Shown one piece after another: positions 6,336 through 11,613 of a stretch of 11,613 bases of DNA. The DNA lies in NCBI GenBank assembly GCA_027451455.1, contig DAIDJI010000005.1, forward strand, positions 1-11,613, read 5' to 3'. This DNA comes from Planctomycetales bacterium. GTDB lineage: Bacteria > Planctomycetota > Planctomycetia > Isosphaerales > Isosphaeraceae. A model generated the notes under the pieces. It searched no databases. It saw nothing but the letters and a program-made list of their open reading frames with translations, and had not been told where the DNA came from. Made by a program: the position numbers and the translations under genes. Each line of letters begins with the position of its first letter. Position 1 is the stretch's first letter.

Positions 6336-6662
6336 ATGAACGTCGAAGCGAATGAGCTGCCCCAGATTCCTCCCTCATCCGAAGGGGGATACGTGTTCAG
6401 GGCGGTCTCCAGGCCGATACAACCTCGCTCAAGGCCACCACTCGAACGACATGCCTCGGGGAATGACTTGCTCTTGCATCTCTCTCCAGAGGCTGTTGAC
6501 GAGTTGAACGAGCTTCTGGACCTCACCGGGGACACCCCCGCCGAGCTTTTCCGCAAGGCTCTGGGCCTCTACAAGGTCACCCAGAAGGCGATTCATGAGG
6601 GAAAAGCCGTCGGGATAGCCGAGAGCCCTGAGTCGCTGGAATCGCATTTCGTCGGGATTTGA
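6336..6662 (+). CDS. Small ribbon-helix-helix (RHH) protein, possible DNA-binding regulator
   Basis: This is a 108-residue hypothetical protein starting at ATG after CGGGGAT. The N-terminal 40 residues are Pro- and Arg-rich and look disordered. Residues 44-49 (DLLLHL) suit the RHH beta-strand, 51-63 (PEAVDELNELLDL) helix A and 67-90 (from TPAELFRKALGLYKVTQKAI) helix B, with a TGDTPAE turn between them. This is the arrangement of Arc/MetJ/CopG dimers. The tail GKAVGIAESPESLESHFVGI is a short strand-like extension of a kind often seen after such domains. It probably binds DNA as a dimer, perhaps at its own promoter. The function is inferred from the fold pattern only. The next gene, a small membrane protein, starts 12 bases after its stop, so the two are very likely co-translated. 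GATAAT occurs twice just upstream (6300-6305 and 6326-6331), which could allow separate transcription. Confidence 0.75.
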   Translation: MNVEANELPQIPPSSEGGYVFRAVSRPIQPRSRPPLERHASGNDLLLHLSPEAVDELNELLDLTGDTPAELFRKALGLYKVTQKAIHEGKAVGIAESPESLESHFVGI

Positions 6663-6674
6663 GGCCAGGACGAC

Positions 6675-6986
6675 ATGCCCAGAGCTCCGAAGGATTTCCC
6701 GGTCCCTCGATTCCCCGGGATGGATGTCAACGAGATCAATTACAGAAAGACCGAGGACGAGCAGGAGAAGGCCCTTCGCCTCCACAAGGAAAAACTCCTC
6801 TTTTATTTCAAGGAGTTGCCCGCATATGTCTTCGGGTTCGCCTTCCTTGGGGTCTCCGCGTTTTATTGCTACTGGGTCCTCTTCACTCCTTCGACCTCGC
6901 CGGAAGAGCGTCGATATGCCTGGTCGGCGCTCTCGGCGGTCCTGGGCGGGATCGTCGGGATCGTCTACGGACGTAGCACGAAGTAG
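6675..6986 (+). CDS. Small two-helix membrane protein, unknown function
   Basis: The protein has 103 residues. The N-terminal 45 are hydrophilic and charged, with a likely helix or short coiled coil (KTEDEQEKALRLHKEKLL). Two hydrophobic segments follow, at about 48-70 (YVFGFAFLGVSAFYCYWVLF) and 83-98 (WSALSAVLGGIVGIVY), separated by a short loop TPSTSPEERR. The charge pattern suggests both ends in the cytoplasm. Gly-rich TM2 could support helix packing or oligomerisation. No family is recognised. AGGA lies 4 bases before the ATG. Gene order (RHH then membrane protein, 12-base gap) superficially resembles a toxin-antitoxin or regulator/effector pair, but nothing in the sequence proves it. It could equally be a membrane adaptor. 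Confidence 0.7.
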   Translation: MPRAPKDFPVPRFPGMDVNEINYRKTEDEQEKALRLHKEKLLFYFKELPAYVFGFAFLGVSAFYCYWVLFTPSTSPEERRYAWSALSAVLGGIVGIVYGRSTK

Positions 6987-7030
6987 AAGGTGACCAACGA
7001 TCCGGCAGTCCGCTCCACGAGAGGGCATCC

Positions 7031-8455
7031 ATGAGACGGGCACCATCCATCGCGATCGGCCTCGCCGCTGCTCTGATCCTCGGCGCGTCGATGGCCGTCG
7101 ATGCCGACGCTGCGGAGGCCGGCGCAACCGTGCGCTCGCCTTCCTCGGAGACGCCCATTGCGGGGCCGGTCGCCGTCGCGGTGATTGCCCTCGTCGCGGT
7201 CACCGCGATGGTGATCCGGGGCCACGATGTGCGCCTGGTGCTGCTCGTCGGCGCCCTCCCCATCTTCCTCGCGACCCACGCGATGCCCGAGATGCTCGCC
7301 AAGATGGTCGCCGAGATGGCGAACCCCGCGACCGTTGTACCGATCGGAGCGGCCGTCGGATTTGCCTTCGTTCTGCGCGCGACGGGTTGCGATCGACATC
7401 TCGTCGAGGTGCTGATGGTCCCGATCCGGCACGTCCGCCCGCTTCTTGTTCCGGGTGGGATCGCGGCCGGCTACCTGATCAATACGACGATCGTCAGCCA
7501 GGCGGGGACGGCCTCCGTTCTCGGCCCGATCCTTCTCCCGCTCCTCCGCGCCGGCGGGCTCGATCCAGGACGCGCCGGGGCCGTCCTGCTGCTCGGCTCG
7601 TCGATGGGCGGCGAGCTGTTCAACCCCGGCGCCGTCGAGATGCGGAAGCTCGCCGACCTCACCGGCTATCAGGGAGCCGAACTGATCCGACGATCCGCCG
7701 GGCTGAACCTCCTGGCCTGCTCGGTCGCCCTGGCCACGTTTTGCATCCTCTCGGCCCTTCGGACCCGTCAGGAGAAATCGTCGCCCCCCGACCCGCCCGA
7801 GACTCCGGATCCGCCGTTCCGCCTGAACCTCTTCAAGGCGGTCGTCCCGATCCTGCCGCTCGCCATCCTGATGGGCGACTCACTGCTCGGAGGCTTCTCG
7901 CCCATTCATGGGCTGACGGGGCCGCCGCGGATCCTTGCCGCGATCCTCATCGGTGTCCTCGCGGCCGGCGCGGCTGACCCCGGCTCGATCCAAACGATTG
8001 CCCCGGCGTTCTTCGAAGGTGCTGGATATGCCTATCATCATGTGATCTCGCTGATCGTCGCCGCCTCGACGTTCGCCGAGGGAATCCGGATCAGTGGCCT
8101 GATCGCTCTGGCGATCCGGGCCATCTCCGGCTGGCCGGGCCTCGCGATGGTCGCCGCGATGGTGGGCCCCTGGTGCCTCGCCGTCATTGCCGGGACCGGT
8201 ATTGCTCCCGCCGTCGCCGTGATGGAGTTCTTCGTTCCGGCTGCCGATCGGATGGGGCTCGATCCCGTCCGGCTCGGAACCGTCGCCTCGCTCAGCGCCC
8301 ACTTCGGCAGGACCATGAGCCCGGCCGCCGCGGTGGTCATGCTCAGCTCGAGACTCGCCGGCGCCCGCCCAGCCGAGTTGATCCGATCCGTCGCGCCCCC
8401 GCTCCTCGCCGGAGGTGCGGCGATGATCGTGGCAGCTCTCTTTCGTATTCTGTGA
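7031..8455 (+). CDS. DcuC-type C4-dicarboxylate transporter family protein
   Basis: This is a 474-residue, very hydrophobic inner-membrane protein with about 10-12 predicted helices. Two halves are separated by a polar loop at about 244-264 (TRQEKSSPPDPPETPDPP). Family-like signatures are ATGCDRHLVEVLMVPIRHV (117-135), followed by a helix ending INTTIVSQAGTASVLGP (150-166) in the first half. The second half has AGTGIAPAVAVMEFFVP (387-403) and SLSAHFGRTMSPAAAVVML (420-438). These match the repeated re-entrant motifs of DcuC/YfcC-like carriers, which exchange or export dicarboxylates such as succinate. Substrate cannot be read from sequence. The N-terminal 30 residues look like a cleavable signal peptide (basic MRR, hydrophobic stretch, then DADA-AEAG), unusual for this family; they may be an additional helix. 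GAGGG lies 5 bases before the ATG. It is fifth in the probable thrS operon. Confidence 0.8.
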   Translation: MRRAPSIAIGLAAALILGASMAVDADAAEAGATVRSPSSETPIAGPVAVAVIALVAVTAMVIRGHDVRLVLLVGALPIFLATHAMPEMLAKMVAEMANPATVVPIGAAVGFAFVLRATGCDRHLVEVLMVPIRHVRPLLVPGGIAAGYLINTTIVSQAGTASVLGPILLPLLRAGGLDPGRAGAVLLLGSSMGGELFNPGAVEMRKLADLTGYQGAELIRRSAGLNLLACSVALATFCILSALRTRQEKSSPPDPPETPDPPFRLNLFKAVVPILPLAILMGDSLLGGFSPIHGLTGPPRILAAILIGVLAAGAADPGSIQTIAPAFFEGAGYAYHHVISLIVAASTFAEGIRISGLIALAIRAISGWPGLAMVAAMVGPWCLAVIAGTGIAPAVAVMEFFVPAADRMGLDPVRLGTVASLSAHFGRTMSPAAAVVMLSSRLAGARPAELIRSVAPPLLAGGAAMIVAALFRIL

Positions 8456-8476
8456 ACACCGATCAACCCGATCGAT

Positions 8477-8483
8477 GGGAGGA
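8477..8483 (+). promoter_or_regulatory. Ribosome binding site that decides the yajQ start
   Basis: GGGAGGA lies 9 bases before the ATG at 8493. An in-frame ATG at 8475 overlaps this site and would add only MGGPRI, so it is not the start. Confidence 0.65.
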
Positions 8484-8492
8484 CCCCGTATC

Positions 8493-8990
8493 ATGGCCGA
8501 TAATCACGCCTTCGACGTCGTCAGCGAGATCAACCAGGTCGAGATGCATAACGCCGTCGATCAGGCCCAGCGCGAGCTTGCCGTCCGCTTCGACTTCAAG
8601 GGGACACACGCCTCGATCGAGTTCAAGAAGAAGGACAATACGATCACCCTCCTCGCCGACCACAAGGCCCAGCTCGACACCGTCCTCCAGATGCTCAAGG
8701 AGAAGATGGCAAAACGCGGAGTCCCGGTGAACGCCCTGATCCGAGGCAAGGTCGAGGACGCCACCCACGACACCGTGCGCGAGGTCGTCAAGCTTCACAC
8801 CGGAATCGACATGGACGACGCCCGCCAGATGATCAAGGAGATCAAGCAGCTCAAGATCAAGGTTCAGGCCCAGATCATGGATAACAAGCTCCGCGTGACC
8901 GCCAAGAAGATTGACGACTTGCAGACCGTGATCGCCCACCTGAAGGCCAACGGCCCCGAATACCCTTTGCAGTTCGTCAACTTCACCTGA
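8493..8990 (+). CDS. yajQ: YajQ family nucleotide-binding protein (UPF0234)
   Basis: The protein has 165 residues, almost the same as E. coli YajQ (163). It begins MADNHAFDVVSEINQVEMHN, the usual family opening, and has two small alpha/beta (RNP-like) domains. Recognisable family blocks are VRFDFKGTHASIEF (about 32-45), the stretch from KRGVPVNALIRGKVEDAT, KEIKQLKIKVQAQI and the C-terminal PLQFVNF. Members bind nucleotides; the Xanthomonas homologue binds cyclic di-GMP and acts with a transcription factor, which may or may not apply here. It is cytosolic. The start is fixed by the GGGAGGA site. It is last in the co-directional series, 37 bases after the transporter. A weak 5-bp stem (CGCCG/CGGCG, 9011-9025) follows the stop without a T-run. 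Confidence 0.95.
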   Translation: MADNHAFDVVSEINQVEMHNAVDQAQRELAVRFDFKGTHASIEFKKKDNTITLLADHKAQLDTVLQMLKEKMAKRGVPVNALIRGKVEDATHDTVREVVKLHTGIDMDDARQMIKEIKQLKIKVQAQIMDNKLRVTAKKIDDLQTVIAHLKANGPEYPLQFVNFT

Positions 8991-9129
8991 TCGTCAAAAC
9001 GTCGTCATCTCGCCGCGACACGGCGCACGCTCCGGTTTCCTGGTTGAAGGTTGCAGGCGTTCAGCCCGATCTAATAGGAGCCTGATCCGCGGACCGTGGA
9101 CGGCCGCCCGGGTGTCATTGCCCGGGGTT

Positions 9130-9150
9130 CAACCTGGGATGAGGAGGTTG
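9130..9150 (+). promoter_or_regulatory. Hairpin overlapping the ribosome binding site of the RdgC-like gene
   Basis: CAACCT (9130-9135) pairs perfectly with AGGTTG (9145-9150) around a 9-base loop. The 3' arm includes the end of the GAGGAGG site (9141-9147). A second stem, CCCGGG/CCCGGG (9107-9112 with 9121-9126), lies just upstream. This suggests restricted translation initiation; it could also be chance in GC-rich sequence. Confidence 0.35.
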
Positions 9151-9152
9151 GG

Positions 9153-10328
9153 ATGGGATTCTTGAGCGGACGCGTCACGTTCACGCGATATCGGGTCGGG
9201 GGCGATTCGCCGCTGCCGTTCGGCGATGAGATCCTTCAAATCATCGAGCCACACCTGATCGGACACCACGCCTCGGCGGAAACCGGCGACGGCGTGACCG
9301 TCGGCTGGGCCGGAGGCGACCACGTGCTCGACCTCTCGATTCACCTCGGCAAGAACGTCCTCGACGACGCCCTCCACCTCGCCATCCGGATCGACGCCGA
9401 CAAGATCCCCGGCTCGCTGCTCCGCGCCTACACCCAGATGGAGATTGCCGCCCGGGCCCAGATGAACCCCAGCGGCTTCGCCACCAAGGCCCAGCGCGAG
9501 GAGGCCAAGGAGGCCGCCAAGGCCCGCGCCGCCGCCGAGGCCGCCGACGGCCGGTTCCGACGCCACAACCACTACCCGATCCTCTGGGACGGCCAGACCC
9601 AGACTCTCCTCGCCGGAACCACCAGCTCGAGCGTCCTGGAACGGTTGCAGATCCTCTTCCGCGAGACCTTCGACCGGACCCTCGAACCGATCACCGCCGG
9701 CTCGCTCGCCCGGACCCTCCCGCTCGCCTCGCCCAGCAACCCGGACGGCGATTCGTCCATCCTGAGCATGACCCCAATCGCGCTGAGAGCCGCCGAGGAA
9801 GCCCCCGGCGTCGCCTGGACCGGCGACGACCCAACCAGCCTCGATTACCTCGGCAACGAATTCCTCGTCTGGATCTGGCACGCCCTCCAGAACGATGGCG
9901 AGTCGATCCAGCTCTCCGACGGCTCGAGCGCCACGGTGATGCTCGCCAAAACGCTCACCCTCGATTGCCCCCGCGGCGAGACCGGCCGCGACCAGCTCAC
10001 CGACGACGCCCCGACCCGGCTCCCCGAGGCCTTCCGCGCCCTCCAGGCCGGCAAGCTCCCTCGCAAGGCCGGAATGATCCTCGTCCGACACGGGGCCCAG
10101 TACGAGCTGACTCTCCAGGCCGAAACCCTCGCCATCACCGGCGCCGCCCTGCCGAAGCCCGACGACGACGGCCTCTCGAAGCTCGACCAGAAAATCGCCC
10201 GGATCGAGGCCCTCCGCCACCTGAACGAATCGCTCGACCTGCTCTTCCAGGCGTTCCTCCTCCGCCGGACCGGCCAGGGATGGAACGACGAACTCGGCCG
10301 AATCCGACGGTGGCTCCAGGCCGCCTGA
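9153..10328 (+). CDS. RdgC-like recombination-associated protein (divergent)
   Basis: The protein has 391 residues. The ATG at 9153 follows GAGGAGG by 5 bases; the frame is open upstream, but that part is not protein-like. RdgC forms a DNA-binding ring that modulates RecA. The resemblance here is in architecture rather than in strict signatures: an N-terminal strand-rich part (MGFLSGRVTFTRYRV, then VTVGWAGGDHVLD at 48-60), a basic/acidic helix rich in Ala, Lys and Glu (110-132), a second strand unit HYPILWDGQTQTLLAGTTSS (140-159) followed by a helix, and a C-terminal helical region containing LGNEFLVWIWHAL (233-245), a motif of the LGREFLxWLW kind found in RdgC-like proteins. There is no signal peptide or membrane helix. 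Being Gly-, Asp- and Ala-rich with few Cys fits a soluble cytosolic protein. If the assignment is wrong, it is an uncharacterised conserved protein. Its own promoter probably lies in 8991-9129, and it is not obviously coupled to yajQ. Confidence 0.6.
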   Translation: MGFLSGRVTFTRYRVGGDSPLPFGDEILQIIEPHLIGHHASAETGDGVTVGWAGGDHVLDLSIHLGKNVLDDALHLAIRIDADKIPGSLLRAYTQMEIAARAQMNPSGFATKAQREEAKEAAKARAAAEAADGRFRRHNHYPILWDGQTQTLLAGTTSSSVLERLQILFRETFDRTLEPITAGSLARTLPLASPSNPDGDSSILSMTPIALRAAEEAPGVAWTGDDPTSLDYLGNEFLVWIWHALQNDGESIQLSDGSSATVMLAKTLTLDCPRGETGRDQLTDDAPTRLPEAFRALQAGKLPRKAGMILVRHGAQYELTLQAETLAITGAALPKPDDDGLSKLDQKIARIEALRHLNESLDLLFQAFLLRRTGQGWNDELGRIRRWLQAA

Positions 10329-10376
10329 TCGATCCGACTCCGGCCAACTCGCGCGGCGGCGATTCGTCGGATTCCC

Positions 10377-10382
10377 TATAAT
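10377..10382 (+). promoter_or_regulatory. Possible -10 element for the peptidyl-prolyl isomerase gene
   Basis: A perfect TATAAT stands in a GC-rich intergenic gap, 61 bases before the start codon. No TTGACA-like box lies at the normal distance; the region there is GCGCGGCGGC. Confidence 0.4.
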
Positions 10383-10443
10383 CGGCAACGTGGATGATCC
10401 AATCGCAGACCCGGAATCCATCGATCGAGCGGGAGAGTCTTTG

Positions 10444-11613
10444 ATGTTCAGGATGATTGCAACGGGCCTCGCGGGACTGGCCATGGCCGGGGCCTCGGCA
10501 ACCGCGATGGCCCAGGCCCCGGCCACCAAGGGGGCACCCGACGCCGCCGCCGCCCCGAACCAGGGCTTCGCCGCCATGCCCGGCGCCAAGGACGTGCTCG
10601 GCACCGTGACCAGCCGTGGCCAGACGGACAAAATCACCAAGGCCGATCTCGTCAGCTTCCTCAGCCGGTATCCAGCCCCTCCCGCCGACGAGCGCGAACT
10701 GGCCTACAATCAGGCCATGGAGATGATCGCCGGAGCCCATCTCTTCCAGCATTACCTGATGTCGCAGCGGATCCAGGTCCCCGAGTCCAAGGTGGACGCC
10801 GATGTCGAGAACGCCCGCGCCCAGCTCAAGAAGCAGGGGCAGGACCTCGACACCATCCTCCAGCAGAATGGCTCCAGCGAGAAGGAAATGCGCAAGGAGA
10901 TCGCCGATCGGGTACGCATGGACGAATTCATGCAGGCCAAGGCCACCGACGCCGCTCTCCGCCGCTTCCTGAATGAGAACCGCGACAAGTTCAGCGGCAC
11001 CCAGGTCCGTGCCAGCCACATCCTCCTGAAGCTCGAACCGACCGCCTCCCGGGAGCAGAAGGAGAAGGTCAAAACGAAGATCGAGGAGATCCGCAAGGAG
11101 ATCGTCGACGGCAAGATCACCTTCGCCGCGGCGGCCAACAAGTATTCCGAGGACCCCGCCAACGCCTCGGGCTCCGGCGGCGACCTCGACTACTTCCGGA
11201 ACGACGGCAGCTTCGTCGAGGAGTTTACCGACGCCGCCTTCAAGCTGAAGAAGGGCGAGATCTCCGGGCCCGTCGAAACCCCCCTCGGCTACCACCTGAT
11301 CTTCGTCACCGACCGGATCGAAGGGAAGTTCCCCGATTTCGAGGCAAACAAGGCCTACCTGACCCAGGCTTACCGCGCGGAGCTTCAGAAAGAGATCGTC
11401 AACGAGGAGCGGAAATCCGCGAAGATCGAGATCAAGCCGATGCCCAGGGACCTCTATCCCGCCACCGAACAGCCAGCCGCCGGCGCCGCGGCGACGGCCC
11501 CGGCGACGAGCACCCGGGGCCGGATCAAGTCGATCTGCTCGTGCAACCACGGGAGGCAGGTCTTCATCTCGTCCGGCGTCGGTTTGCGGTTGCCGAACGG
11601 CTGCCCGGGCGTG
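10444..11613 (+). CDS. Exported parvulin-type peptidyl-prolyl isomerase (SurA/PrsA-like), 3' end abnormal
   Basis: This enzyme catalyses proline cis/trans isomerisation and assists folding of exported proteins. The ATG at 10444 follows GGGAG by 8 bases. Residues 1-23 are a Sec signal (MFRMIATG, hydrophobic core, cleavage after AMA). After an Ala/Pro linker comes a SurA-like helical chaperone region (about 62-183). The parvulin domain follows (about 188-294): VRASHILLKL, FAAAANKYSEDPANASGSGG, DLDYF, and GPVETPLGYHLIFVTDR. A helical tail and an Ala/Pro-rich stretch (PATEQPAAGAAATAPATS) follow, where such proteins usually end. Here no stop codon occurs, and the frame stays open to the window edge for 34 more codons (TRGRIKSICSCNHG onward). 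Those codons are antisense to a glycosylase gene and are almost surely not native isomerase sequence. The gene is therefore incomplete in the window and probably broken or fused near 11,500. It is 115 bases downstream of the RdgC-like gene. Confidence 0.85.
   Translation, partial: MFRMIATGLAGLAMAGASATAMAQAPATKGAPDAAAAPNQGFAAMPGAKDVLGTVTSRGQTDKITKADLVSFLSRYPAPPADERELAYNQAMEMIAGAHLFQHYLMSQRIQVPESKVDADVENARAQLKKQGQDLDTILQQNGSSEKEMRKEIADRVRMDEFMQAKATDAALRRFLNENRDKFSGTQVRASHILLKLEPTASREQKEKVKTKIEEIRKEIVDGKITFAAAANKYSEDPANASGSGGDLDYFRNDGSFVEEFTDAAFKLKKGEISGPVETPLGYHLIFVTDRIEGKFPDFEANKAYLTQAYRAELQKEIVNEERKSAKIEIKPMPRDLYPATEQPAAGAAATAPATSTRGRIKSICSCNHGRQVFISSGVGLRLPNGCPGV
11454..11613 (-). pseudogene. 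Fragment of an iron-sulfur uracil-DNA glycosylase (family 4-like), C-terminus lost
   Basis: Read on the minus strand from 11612, the frame gives TPGQPFGNRKPTPDEMKTC, then LPWLHEQIDLIRPRVLVA. This is the block C-x-P-G...GNRxPTPxE...C..FL..QI.LIRP.VIVALG of family 4 (and related) uracil-DNA glycosylases, which remove uracil from DNA. The Cys in EMKTC corresponds to a 4Fe-4S ligand. Nearly every codon ends in G or C. The expected continuation ALGATA... and the later HPS motif are missing. After RPRVLVA (bases 11523-11503) the frame continues as Ala/Gly-rich antisense of the isomerase tail and stops at 11454. The 5' part of the gene lies beyond the window. It is either a truncated pseudogene created by a deletion between two convergent genes, or the product of a misassembly. 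The family identification is strong; its intactness is not. Confidence 0.7.

Noticed and set aside
6336..6986. Classical type II toxin-antitoxin locus
   Set aside because: The partner of the RHH protein is a two-helix membrane protein, not a RelE/ParE/PIN/MazF-like toxin. Kept only as an uncharacterised pair.
9129..10640. Long minus-strand open frame (about 500 codons) opposite the RdgC-like gene
   Set aside because: It is the mirror of a high-GC gene with strong third-position bias: composition is Gly/Glu/Val-rich without motifs, and it spans the intergenic gap and the start of the isomerase.
10135..11550. Long minus-strand open frame (about 470 codons) opposite the isomerase
   Set aside because: Antisense shadow of a gene with clear parvulin motifs. 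The glycosylase fragment is in a different minus-strand frame.

Overview
The window looks like chromosomal DNA from a high-GC Planctomycetota, probably of the Isosphaeraceae type. I infer this from four things: very strong G/C preference at third codon positions; a short planctomycete-style lipoprotein with a carboxypeptidase-regulatory/transthyretin-like fold; a threonyl-tRNA synthetase with an MNCPHH zinc motif and a large insertion in its catalytic domain; and an RdgC-like protein of a divergent type. No phage, transposase, CRISPR array, tRNA or rRNA gene was seen. It is mostly a housekeeping region with a few small uncharacterised genes.

Layout. The left end holds the last codons of an unidentified plus-strand gene (1-60), then pdxH, which makes the cofactor PLP. 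Its best start is a TTG behind a perfect ribosome binding site. A convergent minus-strand gene (894-1781) encodes an uncharacterised protein with PD-(D/E)XK nuclease-like residues. Its last codons run through a short imperfect repeat. A 383-base region upstream of that gene leads to a secreted lipoprotein (2165-2608). The lipoprotein is preceded by a possible 25-codon leader ORF that overlaps its start codon as ATGA.

After a 469-base non-coding stretch with a strong hairpin, a perfect palindrome and leader stem-loops, six genes follow on the plus strand with gaps of only 12 to 44 bases: thrS, a PLP-dependent threonine/serine dehydratase or racemase, a small ribbon-helix-helix protein, a small two-helix membrane protein, a DcuC-type transporter and yajQ. 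They are probably at least partly co-transcribed. thrS and the dehydratase both act on threonine, and the dehydratase needs the PLP made by PdxH. The RHH/membrane pair has no obvious metabolic link to them.

The right end carries an RdgC-like gene, whose ribosome binding site may be masked by a hairpin, and a signal-peptide-bearing parvulin-type peptidyl-prolyl isomerase. The isomerase frame does not stop where such proteins normally end. It runs on, antisense, into a clear minus-strand fragment of an iron-sulfur uracil-DNA glycosylase, and that glycosylase lacks its C-terminal part. The two convergent genes therefore appear truncated at a common junction near 11,500. This is either a real deletion or fusion, or an assembly or frameshift error, and it is the oddest structural feature in the window.

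The best candidates for undescribed biology are the RHH plus two-TM pair, the PD-(D/E)XK-like protein and the leader ORF in front of the lipoprotein. I see no complete, obviously new multi-gene system.
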